DNA of 64,000 nucleotides from Lentzea nigeriaca (GTDB lineage: Bacteria; Actinomycetota; Actinomycetes; Mycobacteriales; Pseudonocardiaceae). Position 1 is the first letter of the stretch, and every line of letters begins with the position of its first letter. Both the position numbers and the translations under genes were made by a program. The notes below the pieces were generated by a model. The model saw only the letters and a list, made by a program, of their open reading frames with translations. It was not told the origin of the DNA and did no database searches. The DNA is taken from positions 1 through 64,000 of the forward strand of contig NZ_JAFBCX010000020.1 in assembly GCF_016907955.1 (NCBI RefSeq), read 5' to 3'. Shown piece by piece: positions 45,883 through 53,782 of the stretch.

Positions 45883-46477
45883 CCAGCACACCTCCTCTCG
45901 TCGCCGACGATCCCAGGAACGCCGAGATCGCAGGGGTTTTCCGCAACTTCTCCAAGCAACGTATCCGCGTCGGGCCGATGCTGCCGACCGGCATCGCGAG
46001 CTCCTCGCTCACGACCTGGTAGCTCGGCGGCGGGTCGGTCATCAGCTTCGTCAGCAACCGCTTGCACTGGTCGGTGAGCTCGGCGAACCCGTCCCGCAAC
46101 GCCTGCCTGCGCTCGACGGCCAGCAGATCCGCCTCCACGTCCGCGTCCATCTGCTCCGACTCCAGCACGTCGGCCTCGGACAACGGGTCGTACAGGTGCG
46201 TCCGCTGCTGCACGCGCAGCACGCGCAGACACTCGTTGCGGGTGGTCGTCATGATCCAGCCGGGCAGTGCCTCGGGCTCGCGCAGCCGTCCGATCTGCTC
46301 CACGAGCCGAAGCCACAGCGTCTGGTTCACGTCGGCCGCGTCCGCGGGGCGCAGCCGGTGCTTGTAGATCACCGACACCACCAGCGGCGTGTAACGGTCC
46401 ACGATCTCGTTCCACGCCGACTGGTCGCCCTCGGCCGCCGCGCGCACGAGCACGGCGATCGGGGATCCTGCGGTCAC
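45860..46477 (-). CDS. ECF-type RNA polymerase sigma factor
   Basis: A 205-residue sigma-70 family protein with region 2 (LRPADAADVNQTLWLRLVEQ; LPGWIMTTTRNECLRVLRVQ) and region 4 (LTDQCKRLLTKLMTDPPPSY; MPVGSIGPTRIRCLEKLRK). A 20-residue C-terminal tail runs past region 4. AGGAG lies five bases before GTG at 46477. It lies between the subtilase gene upstream and the candidate anti-sigma gene downstream on the same strand. Its target promoters are unknown, and no clear autoregulatory site was found in the 54-bp gap before it. Confidence 0.9.
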   Translation of the reverse strand: MTAGSPIAVLVRAAAEGDQSAWNEIVDRYTPLVVSVIYKHRLRPADAADVNQTLWLRLVEQIGRLREPEALPGWIMTTTRNECLRVLRVQQRTHLYDPLSEADVLESEQMDADVEADLLAVERRQALRDGFAELTDQCKRLLTKLMTDPPPSYQVVSEELAMPVGSIGPTRIRCLEKLRKTPAISAFLGSSATRGGVLGAARLGQ

Positions 46478-46531
46478 GTCGACTCCTTGCGGTCACACCT
46501 GGCGGAGGCCGAGGTTGCTCCCCAGATACAA

Positions 46532-47734
46532 CTATTTGACAAAAACTCCGTAGCCGGGCTGGAACTCCGGTTCGCTCAACAGCTTGTCGCGCGCCTGAAC
46601 TGCGGTGATGCCGTCGGACGCCATCGTGGCGGCGATGCGTCCGGTGACCCGAGGAGCGGCGAACGAGGTGCCGTACCAGTACGCCCACAGCGCGAACGGC
46701 GTCGCGGAGGCCTCGCCCGGCAGCTGCCACTCGCCCTTGAGGTAGGTCGAAGCGCGGTTGCCGATCGCACACGCGTCGACCCAGTGGCCCCAGTTCGAGT
46801 ACCACGCGGGCACCAGCGAACCGTCCCTCTGCTGCTCCACGGCGGCGACGGCGGTGACCCGGCCCAGCGCGGCAGGCCAGCTGGGCCGTTGCGTGCCCTG
46901 GTTGCCGGCCGAGGCCACCACGACGATGGCGTCGGGCAGGGCGGCGATCGTGCGGCGCAGCGGTTCGGAGGCCACGTCGTCCTCGGTGAAGCAGCCGAGC
47001 GACAGGTTGAGCACGTCGACCTTCTTGCGGCCCAGCTCGGTGATCTTGGCGCAGAGCCGTTTCTCGTCGCCGAAGCCGTTCGGGTCGAGCGCGACCTCGG
47101 GGTCGAACGTGACACCGGGCGCCGCGTTCTGGATCACGCCGGCGACGAACGTGCCGTGGCCGCCCTGCAACGCGAAGAAGTCGCCGCCGCTGTAGGCCGC
47201 GTCGACGTCGTCCTCCTCCTTGACGTAACGCGCGGCGAACCAGTCGGCGTGGTCGCTGTCGGCGCCCGCGGCGATGCCGGTGTCGATGATGCCGACCCGG
47301 ACGTCCCTGAGGCGGTCGTCCGTCTTGGGCGCGGAGATCGGGTCGGTGGGGTACGGCCGATCGCCGGGGTTGCCCATGACGAGGCCGCCGTGGCCGACGA
47401 TCACATGGTGCGGCTGGACCAGCGGCACCCGCTGGTTCGGCCAGTTCCGCTGGTCGCGCAACAGGCGAACAATCCGCGGGATGTCCTCCGCGTTGTTCGG
47501 CAACAACAGCAGCGCCATTCCGGCGAATCCTTCGCCCGGTCGGGCGATGATGTTGTTTTCGCGCAGTTTTTCGATCACGCGTTGTTGATCCTCGGCACCG
47601 ACAAGTAGCTGGCCGGGTCGATAAAGGAATTCACGCCCGCGTTCGGCGTGGAAGCTGATGTTCTTGTCCTCGGCGATGAGCTGCAGGAAAGCTCTTTGGT
47701 AAAGCTCCGCGCTTTCTGGCACTTTCGACACCAC
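46532..47734 (-). CDS. Cytosolic S8-family serine protease (subtilase)
   Basis: A protease of about 400 residues with the full catalytic triad: Asp in VGIIDTGIA near residue 153, His in GGHGTFVAGVI near 194, and Ser in YGTSFAAPRV near 357. The oxyanion Asn is in VASAGNQGT. A propeptide-like region of about 130 residues (FLYRPGQLLVGAEDQQRVIE) precedes the catalytic domain. There is no signal peptide and no membrane helix, so it should act inside the cell. The start is GTG at 47734 or 47731 after AGTGAGG; a TTG at 47782 would overlap the palindrome. It lies upstream of the sigma gene in the same direction and is divergent from the CHAT protease. Confidence 0.88.
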   Translation of the reverse strand: MVSKVPESAELYQRAFLQLIAEDKNISFHAERGREFLYRPGQLLVGAEDQQRVIEKLRENNIIARPGEGFAGMALLLLPNNAEDIPRIVRLLRDQRNWPNQRVPLVQPHHVIVGHGGLVMGNPGDRPYPTDPISAPKTDDRLRDVRVGIIDTGIAAGADSDHADWFAARYVKEEDDVDAAYSGGDFFALQGGHGTFVAGVIQNAAPGVTFDPEVALDPNGFGDEKRLCAKITELGRKKVDVLNLSLGCFTEDDVASEPLRRTIAALPDAIVVVASAGNQGTQRPSWPAALGRVTAVAAVEQQRDGSLVPAWYSNWGHWVDACAIGNRASTYLKGEWQLPGEASATPFALWAYWYGTSFAAPRVTGRIAATMASDGITAVQARDKLLSEPEFQPGYGVFVK

Positions 47735-47771
47735 GGCCTCACTAAAGCAGCGTTGACGGGCACCCCGACCG

Positions 47772-47802
47772 AGCTTGATCAAGCTACCACAGCGGATAAA
47801 GT
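47772..47802. promoter_or_regulatory. 14-bp palindrome and -10 box between subtilase and CHAT genes
   Basis: AGCTTGATCAAGCT at 47772-47785 is a perfect palindrome in the gap between the two divergent protease genes. TAAAGT at 47797-47802, six bases before the CHAT GTG, is a likely -10 box of a leaderless mRNA, which places the palindrome across its spacer and -35 region. It is a good candidate operator for both genes. Confidence 0.65.
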
Positions 47803-47808
47803 GACGCC

Positions 47809-50397
47809 GTGACCGACTTTTGTGCGGAGGACGCGCTGGAGGCCAGGCAGCGCAACCCGCGTGCGGCCGTCGAGATGGCGCGCGCGGTGCTCCGCACGAC
47901 TGAAGATCGCTCGGAATGGTCCGTCGCCGAGCGGGCGATCGGCCTCGCGCTGCGGGAGATGCACGACTTCAGCGGCGCCGCCCGGCACCTCCGGCGTTCG
48001 ATCAGAATCGCTTCCGAGGCTTCGCTGCCGCGGCTGGCCGCCCTCGCGCAGATGAGTCTGGCGTGGGTGCTCGCCTACACCGGCAAGCAGAAGCAGGCGC
48101 TCAAGCTGCTCGACCTCGCGATGCCCGAGCTGACGGGTGCCGACGCGGTGGCCGCGCTGATGCAGCGTGGCGTCGTCTTCCACTACCTGACTCGTTACGA
48201 CGACGCGCAGCGCGACTACACCGCCGCCATCGCCGGTGCCCGCCGCGTTGGCGACCAGCTCGTCGAAGCGCGCGCAATGAACAACCGCGGGCTCGTGCGC
48301 GCGTACGTGGGCAACATGCGCGAGGCGTCGGCGGACTTCGAGCTCGCGGCCTCGTTGCTGGGCGAACTGGGCCAGGAGCTCGGCGTCGCCGACGTGCACT
48401 GGAACGCGGGCATCATGGCCACCCGCGGCGGCGACGTCCCGGCCGCGCTGACCCTGTTCGACAAGGCGGAGGAGGTGCACCGGCGGCTCGACGTGATGCG
48501 TCCCGTCCTGCTGGTGAACCGCCTGGAGCTGCTCGTCTCGGTGCCGCTGCTGGACGAGGCCCGCGCGGCCGCCGACCGGGCGATCACCGAGCTGAAGGCG
48601 TTGAAGAACCCGCTGGGCGTGTCGGAGGCGCTGTACTTCCGCGCGCGCATCGCTTTGCTGGACGACGATCCGGACGCCGCGCACGGGTTCGCGGCCGAGG
48701 CCCGGCGCCGGTTCCGCCGCGAGCAACGCCTGCTGTGGGCCGCCGGGGCGCGCTACCTGGAGCTGCACGCCGCTGTGCTGCGCGGCGACCGGAGCCGGCC
48801 GTTGCGGCTGGCGTTGTCGCGCGTGGCCTCCGAGCTCGACGCGATGGACTGGCGGTTGCCGGCGCTGGAGGCGCGCATCGACGCCGGCTTGGTCGCGGCC
48901 GATCTCGGGCACCGTGCCCGCGCCGTGGCCGAGCTGTCGGTCGCCGCCGCTTCCCGGCTGCGCGGCCCTGCCGGGCTGCGGGTGCGCGGCTGGTACGCGG
49001 AGGCGTTGCGGCGCAAGCTTTCCGGTGACGTTCGGGGCACGTCCTCCGCTTTGCGCCGGGGCATCTCGCTGCTGGACGAGTACCGGATTTCGTTGGGGGC
49101 GGCCGAGCTGCGGGCGTCCACCGGGGTGCAGGGACAGGCTCTGGCGTTGGAGGGACTGCGGCTGGCCGTGGCGTCCGGGAACGCCGCTCGGGTGCTGTCG
49201 TGGACGGAGAGCTGGCGGGCCGGAGCGCTGCGGATGAAGGCCGTGTCACCGCCGGACGATCCGCGGCTGGAGGACGCGCTGGCGTCGTTGCGGGCCGTGT
49301 CCGCGGACGTGGAGTCCGCGCTGCTGGCCGGGAAACCCGCCGGCGCGTTGCGGGCGAAGCTCGTCCGTGCCGAGCAACGCGTCCGCGACCTCACCCGGCA
49401 GATGTCCGGTGAGGTGGCGGTGTTCAAGCCGCCGTCGGTGGCGTCGCTGGCCAATGCTCTGGGCGACGCCGCGTTGATCGAGTTCGTCGAGTACGACGGC
49501 GAGCTGATGGCCGTGGTGCTGGCCGGTGGCCGGGCCTCGCTGCACCCGCTCGGGCCGGTGGACGGCGTCGTCCGCGAGATCCGGTTGCTGCGCTTCGCCT
49601 TGCACCGCCTGGTGACGTTGCCGCCGCAGCTGCCGAACCTCGCCGTGGCGCGCTCTTCCGCCGCGCACGCCGCTTCTCTTCTGGCCCAACGGTTGCTGGC
49701 ACCGCTGGCGTCCAGGGTCGACGGGCGGCCGCTGGTCGTCGTGCCGACCGGTGCGTTGAACGGCCTGCCGTGGGCGGTGCTGGAGCGTCAGGTGACGGTC
49801 GCGCCGTCGGCGTCGGTGTGGCTGCGGGCGTGTTTCGTCGCCGATGCCTCCGGTGAGGCGGTGCTCGCGGCCGGGCCCCGGATGGCCGCCGCGCCCGCCG
49901 AGATCAAGGCGATCAGCGCGCACGTGCGGGGCCGCGTTCTCGTCGACTCCGAGGCGACTGTGAGCGCCGTTGCGTCCGCAATGGACGGTGCGGCGCTGGC
50001 GCACATCGCGGCGCACGGCTCGTTCCGCGTCGACAACCCGTTGTTCAGCGCGTTGGAGCTGGCGGACGGGCCGTTGACCGTCTACGACATCGAGCGGTTG
50101 CGGACGCCTCCGACGCGGGTGGTGCTGTCGGCGTGCGACTCGGGGCAGTCGGCCGTGCGGCCGGGTGACGAGTTGATGGGCTTCACGGCGGCACTTCTGG
50201 GCTTGGGCACGCGGACGCTGATCGCGCCGGTCGTGCCGGTGCCGACCGACAACACGGCTCCGGTGATGGTGGAGCTGCACCAGAAGCTGGCCGCCGGGAT
50301 GGCACCCGCCGAAGCCCTCGCCGCCGTGCAACGGGCGGCTGTCGACGATGCCGCTTATGCCGCTGCCGTCGGGTTCGTGTGCTTCGGCGCGGGCTGA
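47809..50397 (+). CDS. TPR-CHAT caspase-like protease
   Basis: An 862-residue protein. Residues about 15-480 are TPR-type helical repeats (ARAMNNRGLVRAYVGNMREA; ALTLFDKAEEVHRRLDVM). A linker with LIEFVEYDGELMAVVLAGGR begins the CHAT domain near 550. The catalytic pair is His in LAHIAAHGSFRV near 735 and Cys in VVLSACDSGQS near 775, as in caspase-related CHAT peptidases. No signal peptide or membrane helix is present. TPR-CHAT proteins are activated through their TPR part in known systems such as Craspase. It is divergent from the subtilase and shares the palindromic control region. Confidence 0.92.
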   Translation: MTDFCAEDALEARQRNPRAAVEMARAVLRTTEDRSEWSVAERAIGLALREMHDFSGAARHLRRSIRIASEASLPRLAALAQMSLAWVLAYTGKQKQALKLLDLAMPELTGADAVAALMQRGVVFHYLTRYDDAQRDYTAAIAGARRVGDQLVEARAMNNRGLVRAYVGNMREASADFELAASLLGELGQELGVADVHWNAGIMATRGGDVPAALTLFDKAEEVHRRLDVMRPVLLVNRLELLVSVPLLDEARAAADRAITELKALKNPLGVSEALYFRARIALLDDDPDAAHGFAAEARRRFRREQRLLWAAGARYLELHAAVLRGDRSRPLRLALSRVASELDAMDWRLPALEARIDAGLVAADLGHRARAVAELSVAAASRLRGPAGLRVRGWYAEALRRKLSGDVRGTSSALRRGISLLDEYRISLGAAELRASTGVQGQALALEGLRLAVASGNAARVLSWTESWRAGALRMKAVSPPDDPRLEDALASLRAVSADVESALLAGKPAGALRAKLVRAEQRVRDLTRQMSGEVAVFKPPSVASLANALGDAALIEFVEYDGELMAVVLAGGRASLHPLGPVDGVVREIRLLRFALHRLVTLPPQLPNLAVARSSAAHAASLLAQRLLAPLASRVDGRPLVVVPTGALNGLPWAVLERQVTVAPSASVWLRACFVADASGEAVLAAGPRMAAAPAEIKAISAHVRGRVLVDSEATVSAVASAMDGAALAHIAAHGSFRVDNPLFSALELADGPLTVYDIERLRTPPTRVVLSACDSGQSAVRPGDELMGFTAALLGLGTRTLIAPVVPVPTDNTAPVMVELHQKLAAGMAPAEALAAVQRAAVDDAAYAAAVGFVCFGAG

Positions 50398-50790
50398 GTC
50401 ACTTCGGCGGCGGGACCTTGTAGAGCGCCAGCGCGCTCTGGCCAGAGCAGCCGTACTCACCGGGCTGGGGCAGGACCACGCCGCAACGGTTCCGTCGAGC
50501 GCTCGCGCTTCGATCATGAAGATCGCGCTCTCATGGCTGCCAACTGCACGGTTGGCAGCAGTTGGGGTGACGCCAAGACGTTTGCGTCGGCATTTCTCTA
50601 CCGCCATCTCGGCAGCGACGTGTGTGAGAGCGCGACGATCCGGGGGTTCGGTGATGAGCACCAGACCGCCCAGCCCCCTGCCCGACTCAACGGAGCACAA
50701 CCAGGCCGCGACGCTCTACTTGTGGCGCCCCGGGCGAGTACTTCTACTCGCCCATTCCAGAACGGCTGCGTTTCGCTTATGTTCCTCTGC
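50398..50790. other. 393-bp gap with hairpins and a possible minus-strand gene remnant
   Basis: No intact gene is seen. On the minus strand a frame ending at 50399 reads CGVVLPQPGEYGCSGQSALA then LYKVPPPK, which looks like a genuine protein C-terminus, but it lacks a start and a stop interrupts it upstream near 50530. It may be the rest of a lost gene. Hairpins at 50537-50558 (CTGCCAAC with GTTGGCAG) and 50732-50753 lie between this and the FAD oxidase gene. Confidence 0.5.
50732..50753. terminator. Tight hairpin upstream of the FAD oxidase gene
   Basis: GGGCGAGTA (50732-50740) and TACTCGCCC (50745-50753) form a nine-bp perfect stem with a CTTC tetraloop. It could end transcripts entering from the CHAT side, or act as an operator, since it lies 25 bases upstream of the -10-like TATGTT at 50778-50783. 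Confidence 0.55.
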
Positions 50791-52326
50791 ATGACAACGA
50801 GGTCGTGGTGGGGCTGGGGCAACGTCGAGGACGCCGTCACCCCGGACGAACGCCGTGCGCTGGTCGACCGGGTCCGGGCGGTGCTGCCGGACGCGGACCT
50901 GACGTTCCACTCCGCGCCGGATCCCTCGTCGCTCGACCTGGCGCAGTCGCGGATCTCGCCGCCCGGTGAGCTCTACTCGGCCGATCCCGTCGACCTGCTG
51001 AGTCACGCCCGCGGTCAGGCCTATCGCGACGTCACGCGCAACCTCGCCGGTGACATCGGGCCGCTGCCGGACGCCGTCGCCCGGCCGCGCACCGAGCAGG
51101 ACGTCGTCGACGTTCTCGACTGGTGCGGGTCGAACGACGTCGCGGTGATTCCGTTCGGTGGCGGTACTTCCGTCGTGGGCGGCGTCGAGCCGCGGGACCT
51201 CGATCGGGTGGTGACGCTGGATCTCTCGGCGCTCGACCAGGTGCTGGAGGTCGATCCGACGAGCCGTGCCGCGCGGATCCAGGCAGGCGTGCTGGGGCCG
51301 TCGCTGGAGGCGCAGCTGAAGCCGTTCGGGTTGACATTGCGGCACTTCCCGCAGTCGTTCGAGTTCTCGACGCTCGGCGGCTGGCTCGCGACTCGTGCCG
51401 GTGGCCACTACGCGACGCTCTACACGCACATCGACGACCTCACCGAGTCGCTGCGGGTCGTCACTCCGTCCGGGATCTCCGAGTCGCGGCGCCTGCCCGG
51501 CTCGGGTGCGGGGCCGTCGCCCGACCGGCTTTTCCTTGGTTCGGAAGGCACTTTGGGCGTGATCACCGAGGCGTGGATGCGGTTGCAGTCGCCGCCGGTG
51601 CACCGCGCGGGGGCGTCGGTGCGGTTCTCGTCGTGGGAACGCGCGGTCGAGGCGACGCGGCTGATCGCGCAGTCCGGGCTGTACCCGGCGAACTGCCGCC
51701 TGCTGGATCCCGCGGAGGCGTTCCTCAACGCCGGTTCCGCGACCTCGGTGCTGGTGCTGGCTTTCGAGTCGGCGGACCATCCCGTCGACGGGCACCTCAG
51801 GAGGGCGTTGGAGCTGTGCGGCGACGGCGAGGTCGTCGAGGGAGCGGCGCAGAAGTGGCGGAAGTCGTTCCTGCGCATGCCGTACCAGCGCGACGCCATG
51901 GCCCAGCACGCGATGATCACCGAGACGTTCGAGACCGCCTGCACCTGGGACCGTTTCCCGGAGCTGCACGCGGCGGTGGTGGCGGCGGCGACCGACGTGC
52001 TGCGGGAAGTGTGCGGCATCGGCGTCGTCACGTGCCGCTTCACCCACGTCTACCCGGACGGCCCGGCGCCCTACTACGGCATCTACGCACCCGGCCGGTG
52101 GGGCAGCCTCACCTCGCAGTGGGACGAGATCAAGGCCGCGGTGTCGGAGGCCCTCGTCTCGGCGGGCGGCACCATCACCCACCACCACGCCGTCGGCCGC
52201 GATCACATGCCCTGGTACGCGCGGCAGCGTCCGGACGTGTTCGCCGCGGCGCTGTCCGGTGCCAAGGCCGCCCTCGACCCCCAGGGCCTGCTGAACCCCG
52301 GCGTTCTCACCACACGATCGACCTGA
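50791..52326 (+). CDS. FAD-binding oxidase, alkyl-DHAP synthase / glycolate oxidase type
   Basis: A 511-residue flavoprotein. The PCMH-type FAD domain has VIPFGGGTSVVGGVEPRD near residues 115-132 and LGGWLATRAGGHYATLYTHI near 195. The C-terminal cap domain includes THVYPDGPAPYYG and THHHAVGRDHMPWY, which carries the His cluster near the flavin. The start SWWGWGNVEDA is typical of the alkyldihydroxyacetonephosphate synthase-like branch. The substrate could be a 2-hydroxy acid or a lipid precursor. TATGTT seven bases before the ATG suggests a leaderless mRNA. The open frame extends to 50533 without better support. Confidence 0.85.
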   Translation: MTTRSWWGWGNVEDAVTPDERRALVDRVRAVLPDADLTFHSAPDPSSLDLAQSRISPPGELYSADPVDLLSHARGQAYRDVTRNLAGDIGPLPDAVARPRTEQDVVDVLDWCGSNDVAVIPFGGGTSVVGGVEPRDLDRVVTLDLSALDQVLEVDPTSRAARIQAGVLGPSLEAQLKPFGLTLRHFPQSFEFSTLGGWLATRAGGHYATLYTHIDDLTESLRVVTPSGISESRRLPGSGAGPSPDRLFLGSEGTLGVITEAWMRLQSPPVHRAGASVRFSSWERAVEATRLIAQSGLYPANCRLLDPAEAFLNAGSATSVLVLAFESADHPVDGHLRRALELCGDGEVVEGAAQKWRKSFLRMPYQRDAMAQHAMITETFETACTWDRFPELHAAVVAAATDVLREVCGIGVVTCRFTHVYPDGPAPYYGIYAPGRWGSLTSQWDEIKAAVSEALVSAGGTITHHHAVGRDHMPWYARQRPDVFAAALSGAKAALDPQGLLNPGVLTTRST

Positions 52327-52579
52327 GGATCAGCGCCGCGATGAACACGACCGTGAACGCCAGGTCCAGCCCGAACCCGCCGAACCGCAGCGGCGGCAGC
52401 ACCTTGCGCACCGGCGCCAGCACCGGCTCGGTCACCGAGTGCGTCACCCGGCGCACCTTCCACACCCAGTCACCGCGTGCCTCGAGCGTCACCGCCCAGT
52501 CCACGATCATCCGGCCGATCATCACGAGGATGAACAGCGTCAACAGCCAACCGAGCACGAAGCCGACCACGCCGAACAA
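52307..52579 (-). CDS. YggT family membrane protein
   Basis: A 90-residue protein with two helices (GFVLGWLLTLFILVMIGRMI at about 6-25 and LAFTVVFIAALILRSIVW at the end), joined by VTEPVLAPVRKVLPP, the family's conserved motif. YggT proteins are linked to osmotic stress or cell division sites. TTG at 52579 is used, with AGGAGG five bases upstream. Its 3' end overlaps that of the opposing oxidase gene by 20 bases. Confidence 0.88.
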   Translation of the reverse strand: MFGVVGFVLGWLLTLFILVMIGRMIVDWAVTLEARGDWVWKVRRVTHSVTEPVLAPVRKVLPPLRFGGFGLDLAFTVVFIAALILRSIVW

Positions 52580-52664
52580 GATGGCCTCCTAAATGTCCTG
52601 TACGTCCATGAAGCCACACGAATCTGAGAGGCGCCTGGCAACTCGCTGAGACAGTATTCAGCGT

Positions 52665-52994
52665 GTGGCGTACGACGAAGGCTTGGCACACCGCCTGGGC
52701 GACGCGCTGGGCGCCCTGCCCGGTGTCACCGCGAAGAAGATGTTCGGCGGCATCGCGTTCCTGTGGAACGGAAACCTGCTGGTGGGCGTGATGGGCGACG
52801 ACCTGATCGCCCGCGTCGGCCCCGACGCGCAGGAAGACGCGCTCGCCCAGCCGGGCGCGCGCGTCTTCGACTTCACCGGCCGTCCGATGAAGGGCTGGGT
52901 GATCGTGGACGGCGGCGCGGTCTCCGAAGACGCGGCGCTGGACGACTGGATCGCCCGGTGCCGCGACTTCGTGGAGGCGTTGCCGCCGAAGTGA
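52665..52994 (+). CDS. TfoX N-terminal domain protein
   Basis: A 109-residue protein consisting of one TfoX-N domain: LGALPGVTAKKMFGGIAFLW, then LLVGVMGDDLIARVGPDAQE, then GRPMKGWVIVDG. It lacks the C-terminal TfoX domain of competence regulators. Such stand-alone proteins are common and of unknown role. GTG at 52665 is preceded by AGTATT at a leaderless-like distance of six bases. Confidence 0.85.
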   Translation: MAYDEGLAHRLGDALGALPGVTAKKMFGGIAFLWNGNLLVGVMGDDLIARVGPDAQEDALAQPGARVFDFTGRPMKGWVIVDGGAVSEDAALDDWIARCRDFVEALPPK

Positions 52995-53004
52995 CGGCGC
53001 CGGG

Positions 53005-53294
53005 TCAGCCGGTCCGGTGCGTCACGGTCACCGAGCTGGGCAGCAACGACGTCGCGGACTGTTCCGGCCTGCGCTCCAGCTCACCCGGTCCCCACGACGC
53101 GGGGTTGTTGTCCAGCGTGCCCGTGGCCGCGTCCGCATTGGACGGTCCGGGGTTGCGCTCCGGCATCAGCGCCACCCCGCTGGCCTTCGACGCGCACGTG
53201 CGGTTGTTCGTCGACGACGCGGCAGCAGCAGGTAGCGGCACTCGGACACGATGTCCAGGTACTGGCCTGCCTTCTGACGAAGTAGTTTGGTGAC
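53005..53294 (-). pseudogene. Probable gene remnant with frameshift
   Basis: On the minus strand a 70-codon frame ending at 53005 reads TNNRTCASKASGVALMPERN, then PGPSNADAATGTLDN and SATSLLPSSVTVTHRTG, with G or C at almost every third position. Upstream, a different frame reads VTKLLRQKAGQYLDIVSECR then YLLL before stopping. Together they look like one coding sequence split by a frameshift near 53221 and cut off at its 5' end. A short intact gene from GTG near 53240 is the alternative. No family is recognised. Confidence 0.5.
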
Positions 53295-53741
53295 ATGACC
53301 TCTGCTTCAGACATGCTGGCCGTCGCCGTCGAAGAGGCGCGGATGGGACTCGCCGAGGGCGGAATCCCCATCGGCGCGGCACTCTTCGACGGCGACGGCC
53401 GTCTGCTGGGCCGGGGCCACAACCGCCGCGTGCAGGACGGCGACGCCTCGATGCACGCGGAGACCTCGGCCTTCCGCAACGCGGGCCGGCAGCGCAGCTA
53501 CCGCGGCACCACGATGGTCACGACGTTGTCGCCGTGCTGGTACTGCAGCGGCCTGGTCCGGCAGTTCGGCATCTCGAACGTGCTGATCGGCGAGGCCACG
53601 ACGTTCTACGGCGGCCACGACTGGCTGGCCGAGCACGGCGTCGGCATCACGATCGTCGACGACCCGTCGCTGATCGAGCTGATGACGTCGTTCATCTCCG
53701 AGCGGCCGGAGCTCTGGTACGAGGACATCGGCCAGGATTGA
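53295..53741 (+). CDS. Cytosine deaminase-like nucleoside deaminase (yeast Fcy1 type)
   Basis: A 148-residue zinc deaminase. The zinc site is HAE near residue 55 and PCWYC near 79-83, with the catalytic Glu in HAE. GGIPIGAALFDGDGRLLGRG and the end SERPELWYEDIGQD closely follow the fungal cytosine deaminase pattern (ERPxxWxEDIG). It probably deaminates cytosine or a related base in salvage. TAGTTT at 53283-53288 is six bases before the ATG, so it is probably leaderless. Confidence 0.88.
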   Translation: MTSASDMLAVAVEEARMGLAEGGIPIGAALFDGDGRLLGRGHNRRVQDGDASMHAETSAFRNAGRQRSYRGTTMVTTLSPCWYCSGLVRQFGISNVLIGEATTFYGGHDWLAEHGVGITIVDDPSLIELMTSFISERPELWYEDIGQD

Positions 53742-53745
53742 GGCA

Positions 53746-53776
53746 TTGACCTGGAGCGCGCTCCAGGTCGTAGGTT
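53746..53776 (+). promoter_or_regulatory. MerR-type promoter with 22-bp palindrome
   Basis: TTGACC (53746-53751) and TAGGTT (53771-53776) are separated by 19 bp, the stretched spacing typical of MerR-family promoters. The perfect palindrome at 53748-53769 (arm GACCTGGAGCG and its complement) fills the spacer. The ATG at 53783 follows six bases after the -10 box, so the mRNA is leaderless. No MerR gene is next to it. Confidence 0.85.
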
Positions 53777-53782
53777 CGGACC

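Noticed and set aside
45557-47608. Plus-strand 683-codon frame opposite the sigma and subtilase genes
   Set aside because: It is antisense of genes with clear sigma regions and a serine protease triad.
49246-50700. Minus-strand 484-codon frame opposite the CHAT domain
   Set aside because: It is antisense of the catalytic CHAT region. Only the short C-terminus-like piece in another frame near 50399 was kept, as a possible remnant.
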